DNA of 64,000 nucleotides from Candidatus Poribacteria bacterium (GCA_028824125.1 JAPPES010000126.1:27409-91408), one strand, 5' to 3'; shown: positions 41,415 through 50,599, numbered from the stretch's first letter. The notes: generated by a model not told the origin, from the letters alone. Translations and numbers: made by a program.

Positions 41415-41824
41415 ACCTACTCGTATGTAGATTAGCATAATTAAGAACCCTTGTCAATTTATGAGTTACTTGTGGGTGTGTAAGATTTTTGTCACCTTAT
41501 GTGTCAATTTAAGAAAACGATTGCATTTTTAAATATGGTTCAATACCCATTATCATTGAGACTGTCCCATATTTAGTCCCGTAGGGACGATATGTTTATA
41601 GATAACGTTAAAAACCTTCACTTTAGTCCCGTAGGGACGATATGTTTATCTTTCTATGCCGTTCCTACGGAACTCAAGAGGGGAGGGGCAACATTTTTCT
41701 ATAAACATTGCGTCCCTACGGGACTAAAGACACGGACAAGAGGTTACTATATAACACTAACGTAATAGTAGAAAAACATTGAAAATTTTTAAAACTAAAT
41801 AACCCTGTGCTAATGGAGGAAAGT
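41415..41824. repeat. Spacer with REP-like cluster 3
   Basis: Forward REP units at 41575 and 41625, a degenerate reverse unit at about 41657-41673 and a reverse unit at 41698-41725 reproduce the fwd-fwd-rev-rev order of clusters 1 and 2. The two spacers of cluster 1 and this cluster share CTCAAGAGGGGAG. No gene is apparent. Confidence 0.85.
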
Positions 41825-42892
41825 ATGTCATTTTTTTCTAAAATACGTTTCATTTCGCACAATATGTCAAATAGGTACATCTTCTTAGGAGTCCTCCTTC
41901 TCACTATTCTCCTAAATAGTTGTGGCGATCAGAAGAACCAGCTGAACATCTTTACTTGGTCAGGATACATCAGCGACGAAATTCGCAAAGAATTTGAGAA
42001 AGAATTCGACGTAAATGTTGTAATTGACATTTATGGTTCGAATGAAGATTTACACGCTAAGTTGTCGGCTGGTGCTACAGGCTACGACATTATTATGCCA
42101 TCAGATTATATGGTTTCAAAAATGATAAAAGAAAATCTGTTAGCTGAGTTGAATCATGACAACATACCAAACTTTAAAAATATCAGTCCGATGTTCATCA
42201 GTAAGTATTTTGATCCTGAAAACCGTTATTCTGTGCCGTATACGTTTGGGACGGCTGGCATCGCCTATGATTCATCTGTGATTTCACCAGCACCCGATAG
42301 CTGGACAGTGCTGTGGGAAACGCAGTACAAAAACCGGTTCAGCATGCTTGATGACCCACGCGAAACGCCTGCTGTTGCATTGAAGATGTTAGGATATAGT
42401 CTCAATACAACGGATCCAGAACAACTTAGACAAGCAAAAGAGAAATTAATTGCGCAGAAACCCCTCGTGAAACAGTATAAAAGTGAGGCAGAAGAACTTC
42501 TCATCTCTGGAGATGTTGTCCTGGCGCACTGCTGGAGTGGCGATGCGTTCCGCGCATCAGAAAAACGTCCTTCCATCCGCTATGTGATTCCAAAAGAGGG
42601 ATCAAGCCAATTTATTGACACTGTCTGTATACCAAAATCTGCGCCTCATAAAGCGCTGGCCGAAAAGTTTATCAATTACCTTCTTCGGCCAGAGGTCAAT
42701 GCAAAAATTACTGTTTTTACGAAGTATGGAACTTGTGTGCCAGCTGCCAAAGAACACTTGCCAGAAGATTTGCAGAAACATAAATATATTTATCCATCAA
42801 AAGAGGTACTGGAATCCCTTGAGTGGATAAAAGACCAAGGTGATTTTACGCAACAATACAGCCGTGCCTGGGAAGAAATTAAGGCAAAATAA
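41825..42892 (+). CDS. PotD/PotF-like polyamine-binding lipoprotein
   Basis: A 355-residue periplasmic binding protein. The ATG at 41825 follows GGAGG; a second ATG at 41864 would start directly at the signal peptide. The lipobox is LLNSC with the lipid Cys at residue 33. The mature start LNIFTWSGYISDEIRKEFEK matches the spermidine/putrescine-binding family (NWxxY..), with YDIIMPSDYMVSKMIKE and YSVPYTFGTAGIAYDSS as further family signatures. No ABC permease or ATPase lies next to it, so either the transporter is encoded elsewhere or this is an orphan receptor. Confidence 0.88.
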   Translation: MSFFSKIRFISHNMSNRYIFLGVLLLTILLNSCGDQKNQLNIFTWSGYISDEIRKEFEKEFDVNVVIDIYGSNEDLHAKLSAGATGYDIIMPSDYMVSKMIKENLLAELNHDNIPNFKNISPMFISKYFDPENRYSVPYTFGTAGIAYDSSVISPAPDSWTVLWETQYKNRFSMLDDPRETPAVALKMLGYSLNTTDPEQLRQAKEKLIAQKPLVKQYKSEAEELLISGDVVLAHCWSGDAFRASEKRPSIRYVIPKEGSSQFIDTVCIPKSAPHKALAEKFINYLLRPEVNAKITVFTKYGTCVPAAKEHLPEDLQKHKYIYPSKEVLESLEWIKDQGDFTQQYSRAWEEIKAK

Positions 42893-43394
42893 AGAACTTA
42901 TCTCAAAACAGTAGTTGAGTCCACTTCTACGATGATTTTGAGAGAGATTGCGGATATAGTTTTACTCTCCGGTTCTTAAATCTCTCTATAAATCTTTAAG
43001 AACTTCTTTCCCTCCTTGCAACTCTACGTATGATCCGTTTATAGCTGCTTTGAAAAATTGAAGAAAACCTATTCAATATGCAACTATATAAATGAGGAGT
43101 GTGCATAAATAATTCCGATCTAAATATACGTTTAAAGGTAGTAGGCACACGCCGTGTGCCGTCCACAAGTTCAAAGAGGCGCAATGAATTGCGCGACTAC
43201 AAACCATGCAGAATGCCAAAAGCACATTCTGCCTTCTATAAATCAAGCGGCACCTGGCGCTGTCCCTGTCTGTGTTGATGTGCCAAATAATTATGCCCAC
43301 CCCTCATATAAATTAGAACGTCTATAGTTCCCAACTTTATCTTCAATTGACATAACGAAAATCACCAAATTAATTTCTGAATACGAGGAATATC
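42893..43394. repeat. Gene-free spacer with composite dispersed repeats
   Basis: GTAGTAGGCACACGCCGTGT at about 43139 is also found near 63093. It runs straight into GAGGCGCAATGAATTGCGCG (43175), the core seen at 180-220 and 8970. An AGCGGCACCTGGCGCTGTCC segment follows. 42896-42908 (GAACTTATCTCA) resembles the leader before A1. No convincing gene is present. Confidence 0.6.
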
Positions 43395-44258
43395 ATGAAA
43401 GTTCGAGATACATTGGTGTATATATTTCGGCACCCGATGATTCTTATTGTTCATTTTTTGTGTTGGTTTTTATGTTTTCTTTTACTTGCAGCAGTTATAC
43501 TATTATTTGAAGGGCCGCAGGATGTTGTTTGGCTTATCAATGCTGGACTTCTCGTAATTGTTGTGCTTACTCCCATTACCAGCTACCGTGGAGCAAAAGG
43601 CACTTTAAAAGGTATTGCAAGAATACAACAAGGCTGGATGAATTGGTATAACCGACAAATCAAAACGAAAGTACCGGGTAGTACATTCAAGGATCCTCCT
43701 TTATCCGATAATGTCCAAGTCGATTCCTATTTTAAGAAAGTGATAAACACATTGAAATCTATGGTAAGAAACCCGGTGTCGCTTTTTATCCATTTTACGT
43801 TTTGGAACCTTCTTTTTACTGCAGGTATATATTTAGATGATCCCATGCAAGTTTCCATTATGGAAGGAAGCGGTTTTAGCAGTCTGATAAACGAGTTTTT
43901 ACGTGATTATTTGGATGGTATCCCAATATTGCTTGTGTTAACTTTAATCACGAGTTTTCCAGAGGCGAAAGGAAATATAAATGGGATAGCCACGGCGGAG
44001 AAGTCTTGGTTGCAGTGGTATAACCGACAAATCGCAGCAAACCGTGAGCAAGGGACATCTGAAAACCCGCCAGTTCTCATGACCGATCAAAGTATGGCTA
44101 TATTTACGTTTCGTTCACCAGAACGTGTTATCTTTGAATCTGTATGTTGGATTTTGGCATTTACACTATGCACCACACTGCTTAGTTGGATAGGCATCGT
44201 TGAAAATCCAAACTTTTTCATCAGGTTTTTCCCCTTTGCGTTTATTTTTGCTTTGTAA
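43395..44258 (+). CDS. Membrane protein with 2.5 copies of a two-helix repeat
   Basis: A 287-residue polytopic protein. Each repeat has an amphipathic lead-in (R-[HN]-P), two membrane helices and a cytoplasmic tail of the form [TS]-S-[YF]-x-x-A-K-G-x-x-x-G-I-A-x-x-x-x-x-W-x-x-W-Y-N-R-Q (SYRGAKGTLKGIARIQQGWM; SFPEAKGNINGIATAEKSWL). A linker ending in PP and DS[YM] follows. The third unit stops after its second helix (FAFIFAL), lacking the AKG-WY tail. GAGGA precedes the ATG. I do not recognise the family. The next gene starts 22 bases later and is built from the same unit. Confidence 0.8.
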   Translation: MKVRDTLVYIFRHPMILIVHFLCWFLCFLLLAAVILLFEGPQDVVWLINAGLLVIVVLTPITSYRGAKGTLKGIARIQQGWMNWYNRQIKTKVPGSTFKDPPLSDNVQVDSYFKKVINTLKSMVRNPVSLFIHFTFWNLLFTAGIYLDDPMQVSIMEGSGFSSLINEFLRDYLDGIPILLVLTLITSFPEAKGNINGIATAEKSWLQWYNRQIAANREQGTSENPPVLMTDQSMAIFTFRSPERVIFESVCWILAFTLCTTLLSWIGIVENPNFFIRFFPFAFIFAL

Positions 44259-44280
44259 ATATGAGGTAAGGAGGAATGTT

Positions 44281-45756
44281 ATGAAATTCAGAAAAACGTT
44301 GAAATTTATGGTTCAAAACCCGTCCCCTATTTTCCTATATTTTTTAATATGCTGGATACTGTTTTCTGCTTTGGGCACCATAGCAGACGATCCTTTTCAA
44401 TATGGCACCTTGCCAGAGGCTGGTGAGGAGGTAAAAGATTCTATTAAGAATTTACCCTGGTCAGTTTGGAAACTGTTTACGGCTCTTTCTCACATGATCC
44501 AGGAAATTGCGAGGGATTTTCAACATGTAGACTTTTGGTTTTTAATCATACCTGCTCTGATCATAGGTTATCTTGAAGCGAAAGGCAGCATAAATGGTAT
44601 CAACAAAGAACATCAGGTGTGGATGAATTGGTATGAACGGCAACAGAAAGCAGAGGAATTAGAGGTAAATTATGAAGGACCACCCTCAGACGATAATGAT
44701 CAGGTTAAATCCTATTTTATCAAAGCCCATGAGACAATCCTATACAGGCTCCGTTCCCCGATACGTCTTTTCGTACATTTCGGATATTGGATTACATTTT
44801 TTATTTTCGTAACTATCATTATGAAAACAAACAATGGAATTGTATCGGCTATGCAAAATATTATGAGTTCCCTGCCTCAATTTGTTATACCTGCAGCAAT
44901 ACTTTCTCTTATCTCAAGTTATCGAGAGACGAGAGGATTTCTGAAAGGAGTCGTTGCTCAAAGGCGAATCTGGACAGAATGGTCTGATCGGCAAAGGACA
45001 GCAAAAACTGATGGAGGCAATTTTGAGGAACCGCCATCTTCAGAAAAGGTGTGGGTTGAGTCATATTTCAAGACAGCGATAGAAACAGTGATATTTATGC
45101 TTCGGAACCCGAAACAATTTTTCATACATTTTTTATCATGGGGTATAGGTGTTCCTCTGCTATTTATTGTCTTAATGGAACTCTGGATTGGTCTGTCAGA
45201 AGGTTTTGGAGATTTTCCATCAATTCTTGATTTCACTTTATTCTTTTCTCAATTTGCAATACCTGCTGCTGTACTTGCTTTTTGTATCAGCTACCGTGAA
45301 GCAAAAGGAAATCTAAAAGGTATTGCATCTGAACAGCAGGTGTGGAATAGGTGGTATGCACAGCAGCAAACACTGCAGAACGAAACCGCTTTTGAAGAAT
45401 TGCCATCATCTAAAAACATGCAGCCAGATTCTTATTTCATGACTGCCAAAAGAACTGTGTTATCCATGCTACGGACACCTCTACAGTATTTCATTCATTT
45501 AATCTATTGGATTTTCGGGTTTGTAGTGGTATATGGAATCACAGACCTATTTGTTATTGAAGGGTTCCCTGATTTTGTGCAGATTCTGCTTGTCATGACA
45601 CTTGCTTTCATCTCATGCTACCAAGAGATAAAAGGTAATTTGAATGGAGCTAATTCACAGCGACAAGTCTGGATGGATTGGTATAACCGTCAACAACAAT
45701 CTTCAGAAGAAGAGATCAAACTTATTGAGTCACCACCGATGTTGGAGGTTTTTTAG
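44281..45756 (+). CDS. Membrane protein with four copies of the two-helix repeat
   Basis: A 491-residue protein with the ATG at 44281 after AAGGAGGAATGTT. It has four repeats with tails GYLEAKGSINGINKEHQVWM, SYRETRGFLKGVVAQRRIWT, SYREAKGNLKGIASEQQVWN and CYQEIKGNLNGANSQRQVWM. Each is followed by a [WN]-W-[YS]-[ED/N/A]-R/Q-Q end and an acidic PP-containing linker. Eight membrane helices are expected, with all four AKG-WY segments on one side of the membrane. No catalytic or transport motif is visible, so a scaffold or sensor role is as likely as transport. Confidence 0.82.
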   Translation: MKFRKTLKFMVQNPSPIFLYFLICWILFSALGTIADDPFQYGTLPEAGEEVKDSIKNLPWSVWKLFTALSHMIQEIARDFQHVDFWFLIIPALIIGYLEAKGSINGINKEHQVWMNWYERQQKAEELEVNYEGPPSDDNDQVKSYFIKAHETILYRLRSPIRLFVHFGYWITFFIFVTIIMKTNNGIVSAMQNIMSSLPQFVIPAAILSLISSYRETRGFLKGVVAQRRIWTEWSDRQRTAKTDGGNFEEPPSSEKVWVESYFKTAIETVIFMLRNPKQFFIHFLSWGIGVPLLFIVLMELWIGLSEGFGDFPSILDFTLFFSQFAIPAAVLAFCISYREAKGNLKGIASEQQVWNRWYAQQQTLQNETAFEELPSSKNMQPDSYFMTAKRTVLSMLRTPLQYFIHLIYWIFGFVVVYGITDLFVIEGFPDFVQILLVMTLAFISCYQEIKGNLNGANSQRQVWMDWYNRQQQSSEEEIKLIESPPMLEVF

Positions 45757-45802
45757 CACCTCCTGACAATAGAGATAAGGATAAATTACATTTTTGATAT
45801 TT

Positions 45803-45835
45803 ACGCACCAGACTATTTTCTGGTGCGTTTTGTTT
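45803..45835 (+). terminator. Rho-independent terminator after the four-repeat membrane gene
   Basis: ACGCACCAG and CTGGTGCGT pair around ACTATTTT, followed by TTTGTTTTG. This separates the two large repeat genes from the single-repeat gene at 45919. Confidence 0.8.
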
Positions 45836-45918
45836 TGAACTATAGATTAAAAGATTGACTTCAAAAGAGAAAAAAGGTATTATGTGAATGTATAACCTGC
45901 AATTGAAGGAGATAAATC

Positions 45919-46284
45919 ATGATAGAAACATTGCAATTTATGTTTCGCAACGCTTCGGTGAAGAATGCTACGATCTATATTATTGGTGCTATATTAGGCA
46001 TAGTACTATCAGATATCGTCATAGATGGTTGGCAAGGTATAGCTGCGCTATCACGCGATTTCGTTATCGTTTTACCTATTTCTATCGGGATCATTTTGAT
46101 ATTGTGTTACGCAAATGCTAAAGGCAAAGTAGAAGGTATTTTAGATGGCACCACCAAAGAGCGGAAAAAGTGGAAAAATTGGTACAAACGACATAAAGAA
46201 GAACTCAAAGAACAGGGTATTGAATTTGAAGCGCCAGATTCATCAATGTTGCAGTGTCCGCGTTGTGGAGGGCGCCACGACTAA
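45919..46284 (+). CDS. Single-repeat member of the two-helix membrane family with CxxC end
   Basis: A 121-residue protein with one unit: a short lead-in (FMFRNASVKNA), two membrane helices (IYIIGAILGIVLSDIVI; FVIVLPISIGIILILCYANA), then AKGKVEGILDGTTKERKKWK and NWYKRHKEEL. The end QCPRCGGRHD resembles half of a zinc ribbon and is absent from the larger members. AAGGAGAT lies upstream. It shows that one unit is enough to form a protein, so the larger ones arose by tandem duplication. Confidence 0.8.
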   Translation: MIETLQFMFRNASVKNATIYIIGAILGIVLSDIVIDGWQGIAALSRDFVIVLPISIGIILILCYANAKGKVEGILDGTTKERKKWKNWYKRHKEELKEQGIEFEAPDSSMLQCPRCGGRHD

Positions 46285-46298
46285 TTCGTTATAAATAT

Positions 46299-46452
46299 AA
46301 ACCCAGTTGCTACCTATAAGTTTTTAGACATGGAAACACCGTTTTTAATAGGGAATAATGCATATTTCGCAAGTTTCGTAGCGCAAACTGTTAGTTTGCG
46401 GACTAATATGCACAATCTAACAGATTGTGCTACATAAGTAGCAACTTAGGTA
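46299..46452. mobile_element. Uninterrupted copy (empty site) of the outer inverted-repeat element
   Basis: Starts ACCCAGTTGCTACCTATAAG and ends GCTACATAAGTAGCAACTTA, the same ends as the element at 29308-29735. The middle reads GCGCAAACTGTTAGTTTGCG without the ~265-bp insert seen there. It finishes about 20 bases before the start of sulfatase 2 and may supply part of its promoter region. Confidence 0.85.
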
Positions 46453-46471
46453 TAATATAAAGGAGGCACAA

Positions 46472-47869
46472 TTGAGCAGACCGAATATACTATTTATAAT
46501 GTCAGACGACCATGCATCTCATGCGATGAGTTGCTACGGGAGTCGAATTAACCAAACACCACACCTTGACCGCATCGCAGATGGCGGGATGATTTTCCAA
46601 AACTGCTTCTGTGTAAACTCTATTTGCACACCAAGTCGTGCGAACATCTTGACAGGTTTACACAGCCATCTCAACGGTGTCAAGACATTAGGCGACCCAC
46701 TTGATGGTAGAAGACCAAATGTTGCGAAGATGCTGCAGGCGAGCGGTTATCAAACAGCTATGATCGGAAAATGGCATCTCGGTCACGGTGGCGATGCCGA
46801 TCCGACTGGATTTGATTACTGGAACGTCCTCCCCGGACAAGGAAGTTATTATGATCCAGTGATGATAGAAGAAGATGGTAGAAAACAGCACGAAGGGTAT
46901 GCCACCGACATCATCACCGATTTTTCGTTGGAATGGCTGCAGAATCGGGACAAAGATGAACCGTTTTTCTTGATGTGTCACCACAAAGCACCGCACCGTC
47001 CGTGGGATTCGGACGAAAAACATGCAAATATGTTTGAGGATGGCGATGTTCCGATGCCTGATAACTTCTTTGACGATTACGCAAACCGTTCTAATGCCGC
47101 GAAGGAAGCGAAGATGCGGGTTTTCGGTCACATGAATGATAGAGACCTAAAGATTGAAAAACTGGGTCCACCACCCGAAGGCTTGTCTGATGAAGAATTA
47201 GCAAACTGGCAGTATCAACGTTACATCAAAGAATATCTGCGATGCGTAGCATCAATTGATGACAATGTCGGAAGGTTGCTTGACTATCTCAATGCAGATG
47301 GCGTTGCCGATGACACAATGGTGATTTATACCTCTGATCAGGGATTTTTCTTGGGCGACCACGGTTGGTACGACAAACGTTTCATGTATGAAGAATCGCT
47401 ACGTATGCCATTTATTGTTCGCTATCCGCGTGCTATTGGTGCTGGTAGTTCTACACACGCGATGGCATTGAACATCGATTTTGCTGAGACATGGCTTGAT
47501 TATGCTGGAGCCCCAATCCCTGAAGATATGCAGGGCAGAAGTCTGCGTCCGATATTTGAAGGTGAAACGCCGGACGATTGGCGTGAGTCTATGTATTACC
47601 GCTATTGGATGCATCTTTCACATCACCATGTTCCCGCTCACTACGGTATTCGGACACATCGTTACAAACTCATCTATTATTACGGAGAAGCTCTCGGTAC
47701 ATCCGGTTCCGTTAACCAGTCAACAGAACCAGAATGGGAACTTTTTGATCTCGAAAAAGACCCGAATGAAATGTGCAGTGTCTATGGCGATCCTGCGTAT
47801 GCTGACGTTGTTAAGGAGTTAACAGCAGAATTATATCGTCTTAAAGAAGAGGCGATGGACGACGAGTAG
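46472..47869 (+). CDS. Type I sulfatase 2
   Basis: A 465-residue arylsulfatase-family enzyme. The first codon is TTG, supported by AAAGGAGG at ideal spacing and by the family's usual opening (RPNILFIMSDDHASHAMSCY). The formylglycine motif is C52-T-P-S-R56, metal ligands include D12-D13, and the late metal pair is in VIYTSDQGFFLGDHGWYDKR. No signal peptide is present. It differs from sulfatase 1 in having the canonical C-T-P-S-R. The downstream mannonate dehydratase-like gene, 48 bases away, suggests catabolism of a sulfated uronic-acid-containing glycan. Confidence 0.92.
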   Translation: MSRPNILFIMSDDHASHAMSCYGSRINQTPHLDRIADGGMIFQNCFCVNSICTPSRANILTGLHSHLNGVKTLGDPLDGRRPNVAKMLQASGYQTAMIGKWHLGHGGDADPTGFDYWNVLPGQGSYYDPVMIEEDGRKQHEGYATDIITDFSLEWLQNRDKDEPFFLMCHHKAPHRPWDSDEKHANMFEDGDVPMPDNFFDDYANRSNAAKEAKMRVFGHMNDRDLKIEKLGPPPEGLSDEELANWQYQRYIKEYLRCVASIDDNVGRLLDYLNADGVADDTMVIYTSDQGFFLGDHGWYDKRFMYEESLRMPFIVRYPRAIGAGSSTHAMALNIDFAETWLDYAGAPIPEDMQGRSLRPIFEGETPDDWRESMYYRYWMHLSHHHVPAHYGIRTHRYKLIYYYGEALGTSGSVNQSTEPEWELFDLEKDPNEMCSVYGDPAYADVVKELTAELYRLKEEAMDDE

Positions 47870-47917
47870 GCAATTGTTTTTTTATATCTGTTAACAGCGC
47901 ATAAAAGGAGGCATAAA

Positions 47918-48937
47918 ATGACAAATGGGAATCCGTTGAAAAACATTGAACCCGGCATGAAAGTTACGGCACAGATGTCCCCTGAACCGAGCGAAGCCGA
48001 TTTACAGTTCGCTAAGCAGATGGATGTTGAGTATGTTGTTCTTTGGACAAACGGGGCAAATGCCAATTACGACTATTTTATGAGCCGCCGTGAGATTTTT
48101 GAGAACGCTGGCTTAAAGATTTATGGATTTGGCAATAGCGATGTTCATAATCAGGATGGGATTGTGCTTAACTTAGAAAATCGTGATGTGAAGATTGAAC
48201 AGTATAAAAAGTACATCCGCGATCTTGGCAGAGCAGGAATCCCGTATACAACCTACGCGCACATGGGTAACGGTATTTGGAGTACCGAACGTGAGACAAC
48301 CCGTGGTGGTGCAAGCGCGCGCGCATTCAATTTAAAGACTGCACAGGAAGGACATTGGGGCGGTCAAAAATTTGGGATGCCGCTTTCACACGGACGCGAA
48401 TATAGCGAAGAGGAAATCTGGGATAATTATACCTACTTCATCAAACAGGCAGCACCGGTTGCTGAAGAAGCAGGCGTAATGATCGGTATCCACCCTGATG
48501 ATCCACCTGCGCTAAATCTTGCGGGGATTCCTCGATGTATCTTCAGTAGTTTTGAAGGCTATAAACGTGCGCTTGAAATCGCTGACAGTCCGAATGTTGG
48601 CATGTGTTTCTGTGTCGGGTGCTGGCTTGAAGGCGGAGATTTAATGGGTAAAGATGTTCTTGAATCTATCCGCTACTTTGGCGAACGCGGTAAGATTTTC
48701 AAAGTCCATTTCCGCAATGTTGATCAGCCGTTGCCCCATTTTGTTGAGACGTTTGTGGATAACGGTTATCAAGATATGTATCAGGTGGCAAAAGTGCTTC
48801 GCGAAGTTGATTTCAACGGTGTGTTAATCCCAGACCACATTCCGAGTATGGCAGGTGACCATCGTGTTGGTACAGCGTATACCATTGCGTATATGAACGC
48901 CCTTGTGAAACGTGCAAATGAAGAAGTTACGGCGTAG
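47918..48937 (+). CDS. uxuA: Mannonate dehydratase family (UxuA-like) enzyme
   Basis: A 339-residue TIM-barrel protein. GIHPDDPP, KIFKVHFRNVDQPLPHFVET and IPDHIPSMAGDHRVGTAYTI are close to UxuA metal and substrate motifs. It should dehydrate D-mannonate to 2-keto-3-deoxygluconate in hexuronate breakdown, or act on a related aldonate. AGGAGG lies upstream. Shorter than E. coli UxuA by about 50 residues, which is usual for non-enterobacterial members. A sugar isomerase/epimerase role is the main alternative. Confidence 0.8.
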   Translation: MTNGNPLKNIEPGMKVTAQMSPEPSEADLQFAKQMDVEYVVLWTNGANANYDYFMSRREIFENAGLKIYGFGNSDVHNQDGIVLNLENRDVKIEQYKKYIRDLGRAGIPYTTYAHMGNGIWSTERETTRGGASARAFNLKTAQEGHWGGQKFGMPLSHGREYSEEEIWDNYTYFIKQAAPVAEEAGVMIGIHPDDPPALNLAGIPRCIFSSFEGYKRALEIADSPNVGMCFCVGCWLEGGDLMGKDVLESIRYFGERGKIFKVHFRNVDQPLPHFVETFVDNGYQDMYQVAKVLREVDFNGVLIPDHIPSMAGDHRVGTAYTIAYMNALVKRANEEVTA

Positions 48938-48987
48938 TAAAATTATTTACGTCAAATCTAATAATTTTTATATAGGGGATTTAAATT

Positions 48988-49551
48988 ATGAAAAAGAATT
49001 TAGTCACATTTCATATCACAACCTTTTTTCTAATTTGTGGTTTAATTACTTTGATCGGGTGTGAAAATGTCCAAAAGGCATTAACTATTTCGACTTCATC
49101 AAAGCAGGCGATTGCGATAATTAATCCGACAAGTGGCAGTACAGTAACTGGCATGGCAGTTTTTACATTGACTGGTGAGACAGTCCTGCTAAGTATTGAG
49201 GTAAAGAACGTATCTCCCGGAATCCACGGAGTGCATATCCATGAAAATGGAGATTGCAGTTCGCCAGACGGAAAATCTGCTGGTGGACATTGGAATCCTA
49301 CTGAAGTCGCGCACGGAAAGTGGGGTGAAGGTGAATTCCATCTTGGGGATATCGGCAATATAACTGTTGGCGATGATGGTACAGGGACTATTGAATTGTC
49401 AACAGACCTGTGGGAAATTGGCACCGGTTCTATTCGAGATGTTGTCGGCAAAGGCATCATTGTCCATGCGGATGCTGACGATTTTGTGTCTCAACCTTCA
49501 GGCAATGCAGGTGCCCGAATCGGGTGCGGCGTGATTGAATTAGCAGAATAA
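48988..49551 (+). CDS. sodC: Cu/Zn superoxide dismutase lipoprotein
   Basis: A 187-residue protein with lipobox LIGC (C25). Copper ligands H83 and H85 are in GVHIHENGDC, the bridging H101 is in GGHWNP, and H160 is in GIIVHADADDF. Zinc ligands include H110, H118 and D121, and a C90-C180 disulfide is expected. It converts superoxide to peroxide and oxygen in the periplasm. All catalytic residues are present, and lipidation places it at a membrane face. The ribosome site is a weak GGGGA. Confidence 0.93.
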   Translation: MKKNLVTFHITTFFLICGLITLIGCENVQKALTISTSSKQAIAIINPTSGSTVTGMAVFTLTGETVLLSIEVKNVSPGIHGVHIHENGDCSSPDGKSAGGHWNPTEVAHGKWGEGEFHLGDIGNITVGDDGTGTIELSTDLWEIGTGSIRDVVGKGIIVHADADDFVSQPSGNAGARIGCGVIELAE

Positions 49552-49638
49552 ACCTGATAATTGCGGCAATCTATTTGTCTTTTACGTTCACTGAGGAGAT
49601 ATTGAATTGTCGCAATTGTATGATAATTTACATTTTTC

Positions 49639-49667
49639 TTGCATTTTAAATAGAAAAATGCTATAAT
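49639..49667 (+). promoter_or_regulatory. Sigma-70 promoter for the exported protein at 49856
   Basis: TTGCAT (49639-49644), 17-base spacer, TATAAT (49662-49667). A hairpin ATTTCGGC/GCCGAAAT (49728-49754) lies in the ~185-base leader, which otherwise holds nothing recognisable. Confidence 0.6.
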
Positions 49668-49855
49668 TTGTAATTAATTATTAATTGTGTGATTTGCATG
49701 TATTTTGCTATCACCATAGAAATTTTAATTTCGGCATAGCTAGCAAGCCGAAATACTAACAATAATTTATATTGCTCAATTTGTGATTTGGGAAGCGCGC
49801 TTCTTACTCAAAGACATTCAAATTGGAGTATACTGAATAAGGAGATTTCATAGCT

Positions 49856-50584
49856 ATGAAAAAATTGGCAATTTTTCTTACAATTGCTTTTGCTTGCATC
49901 ACCATCGTACCGGCAGCATTTGCCCAAAGCTGGCAACCGGCTGGTGATCAATGGATTGAAAAATGGTGGGCTCTTGATTTGGTTATGAATACCGGAGGTT
50001 TTGACGCATCTGCTGCACGTGACTATCTCGCTGATGGCACCAACGGGGACATTACAAACGTTTCTGTTTCGACTCGTTACGGTGCGGGACTAACCGGTAG
50101 AGGTTCTGTACATCTGCCCCCCGACAACGGTGGCGTTCTTTCGTGGTCAGTTGTGACAATTGATACTGAAAGCCAAAATAATATGTCAACAAGCCGCGGC
50201 ATTAATGATCTCAACAATATCACCTGGCATGGTATTATCCTTGTCTTATCTCCGGATGACAGGAAGACGACTATGTACCCGGCACACGATGACTATGCGG
50301 AAATTTGGCTCAACGGCGATAAGGTTTATGACAACCGGAACTGGACTGGTGGTGCTCAAGTAGCGTCCCAACCCACAGAAATTGAACTATTCAAAGGTGA
50401 GAACTTCCTGCATTTCAAATGCGGTGAAGGCGGTGGTGGAGATTATGTCAATCTTCGTTTTGAAGAAGCCGATGCTGATCTCAAGATTGCACCGACGCTG
50501 GATGGTCAATTCCTTGATGTGCTGACACCTGTTGAACCGAGAGGCAAAGTAACAACAACTTGGGCAGATCTCAAGCGTAAATAA
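49856..50584 (+). CDS. Secreted protein with TTTWADLK tail
   Basis: A 242-residue protein with a signal peptide ending near residue 23 (AAFA). The mature domain has beta-sandwich features: WHGIILVLSPDDRKTTMYPA, YAEIWLNGDKVYDN and ELFKGENFLHFKCGEGGGGD. These recall the wing domains often found in carbohydrate-active or PA14-like proteins. The C-terminus EPRGKVTTTWADLKRK is one of four related tails in the window. AAGGAGA precedes the ATG. It is monocistronic, with its own promoter and a strong terminator. Confidence 0.85.
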   Translation: MKKLAIFLTIAFACITIVPAAFAQSWQPAGDQWIEKWWALDLVMNTGGFDASAARDYLADGTNGDITNVSVSTRYGAGLTGRGSVHLPPDNGGVLSWSVVTIDTESQNNMSTSRGINDLNNITWHGIILVLSPDDRKTTMYPAHDDYAEIWLNGDKVYDNRNWTGGAQVASQPTEIELFKGENFLHFKCGEGGGGDYVNLRFEEADADLKIAPTLDGQFLDVLTPVEPRGKVTTTWADLKRK

Positions 50585-50599
50585 TCAGTAAATTTTTTC

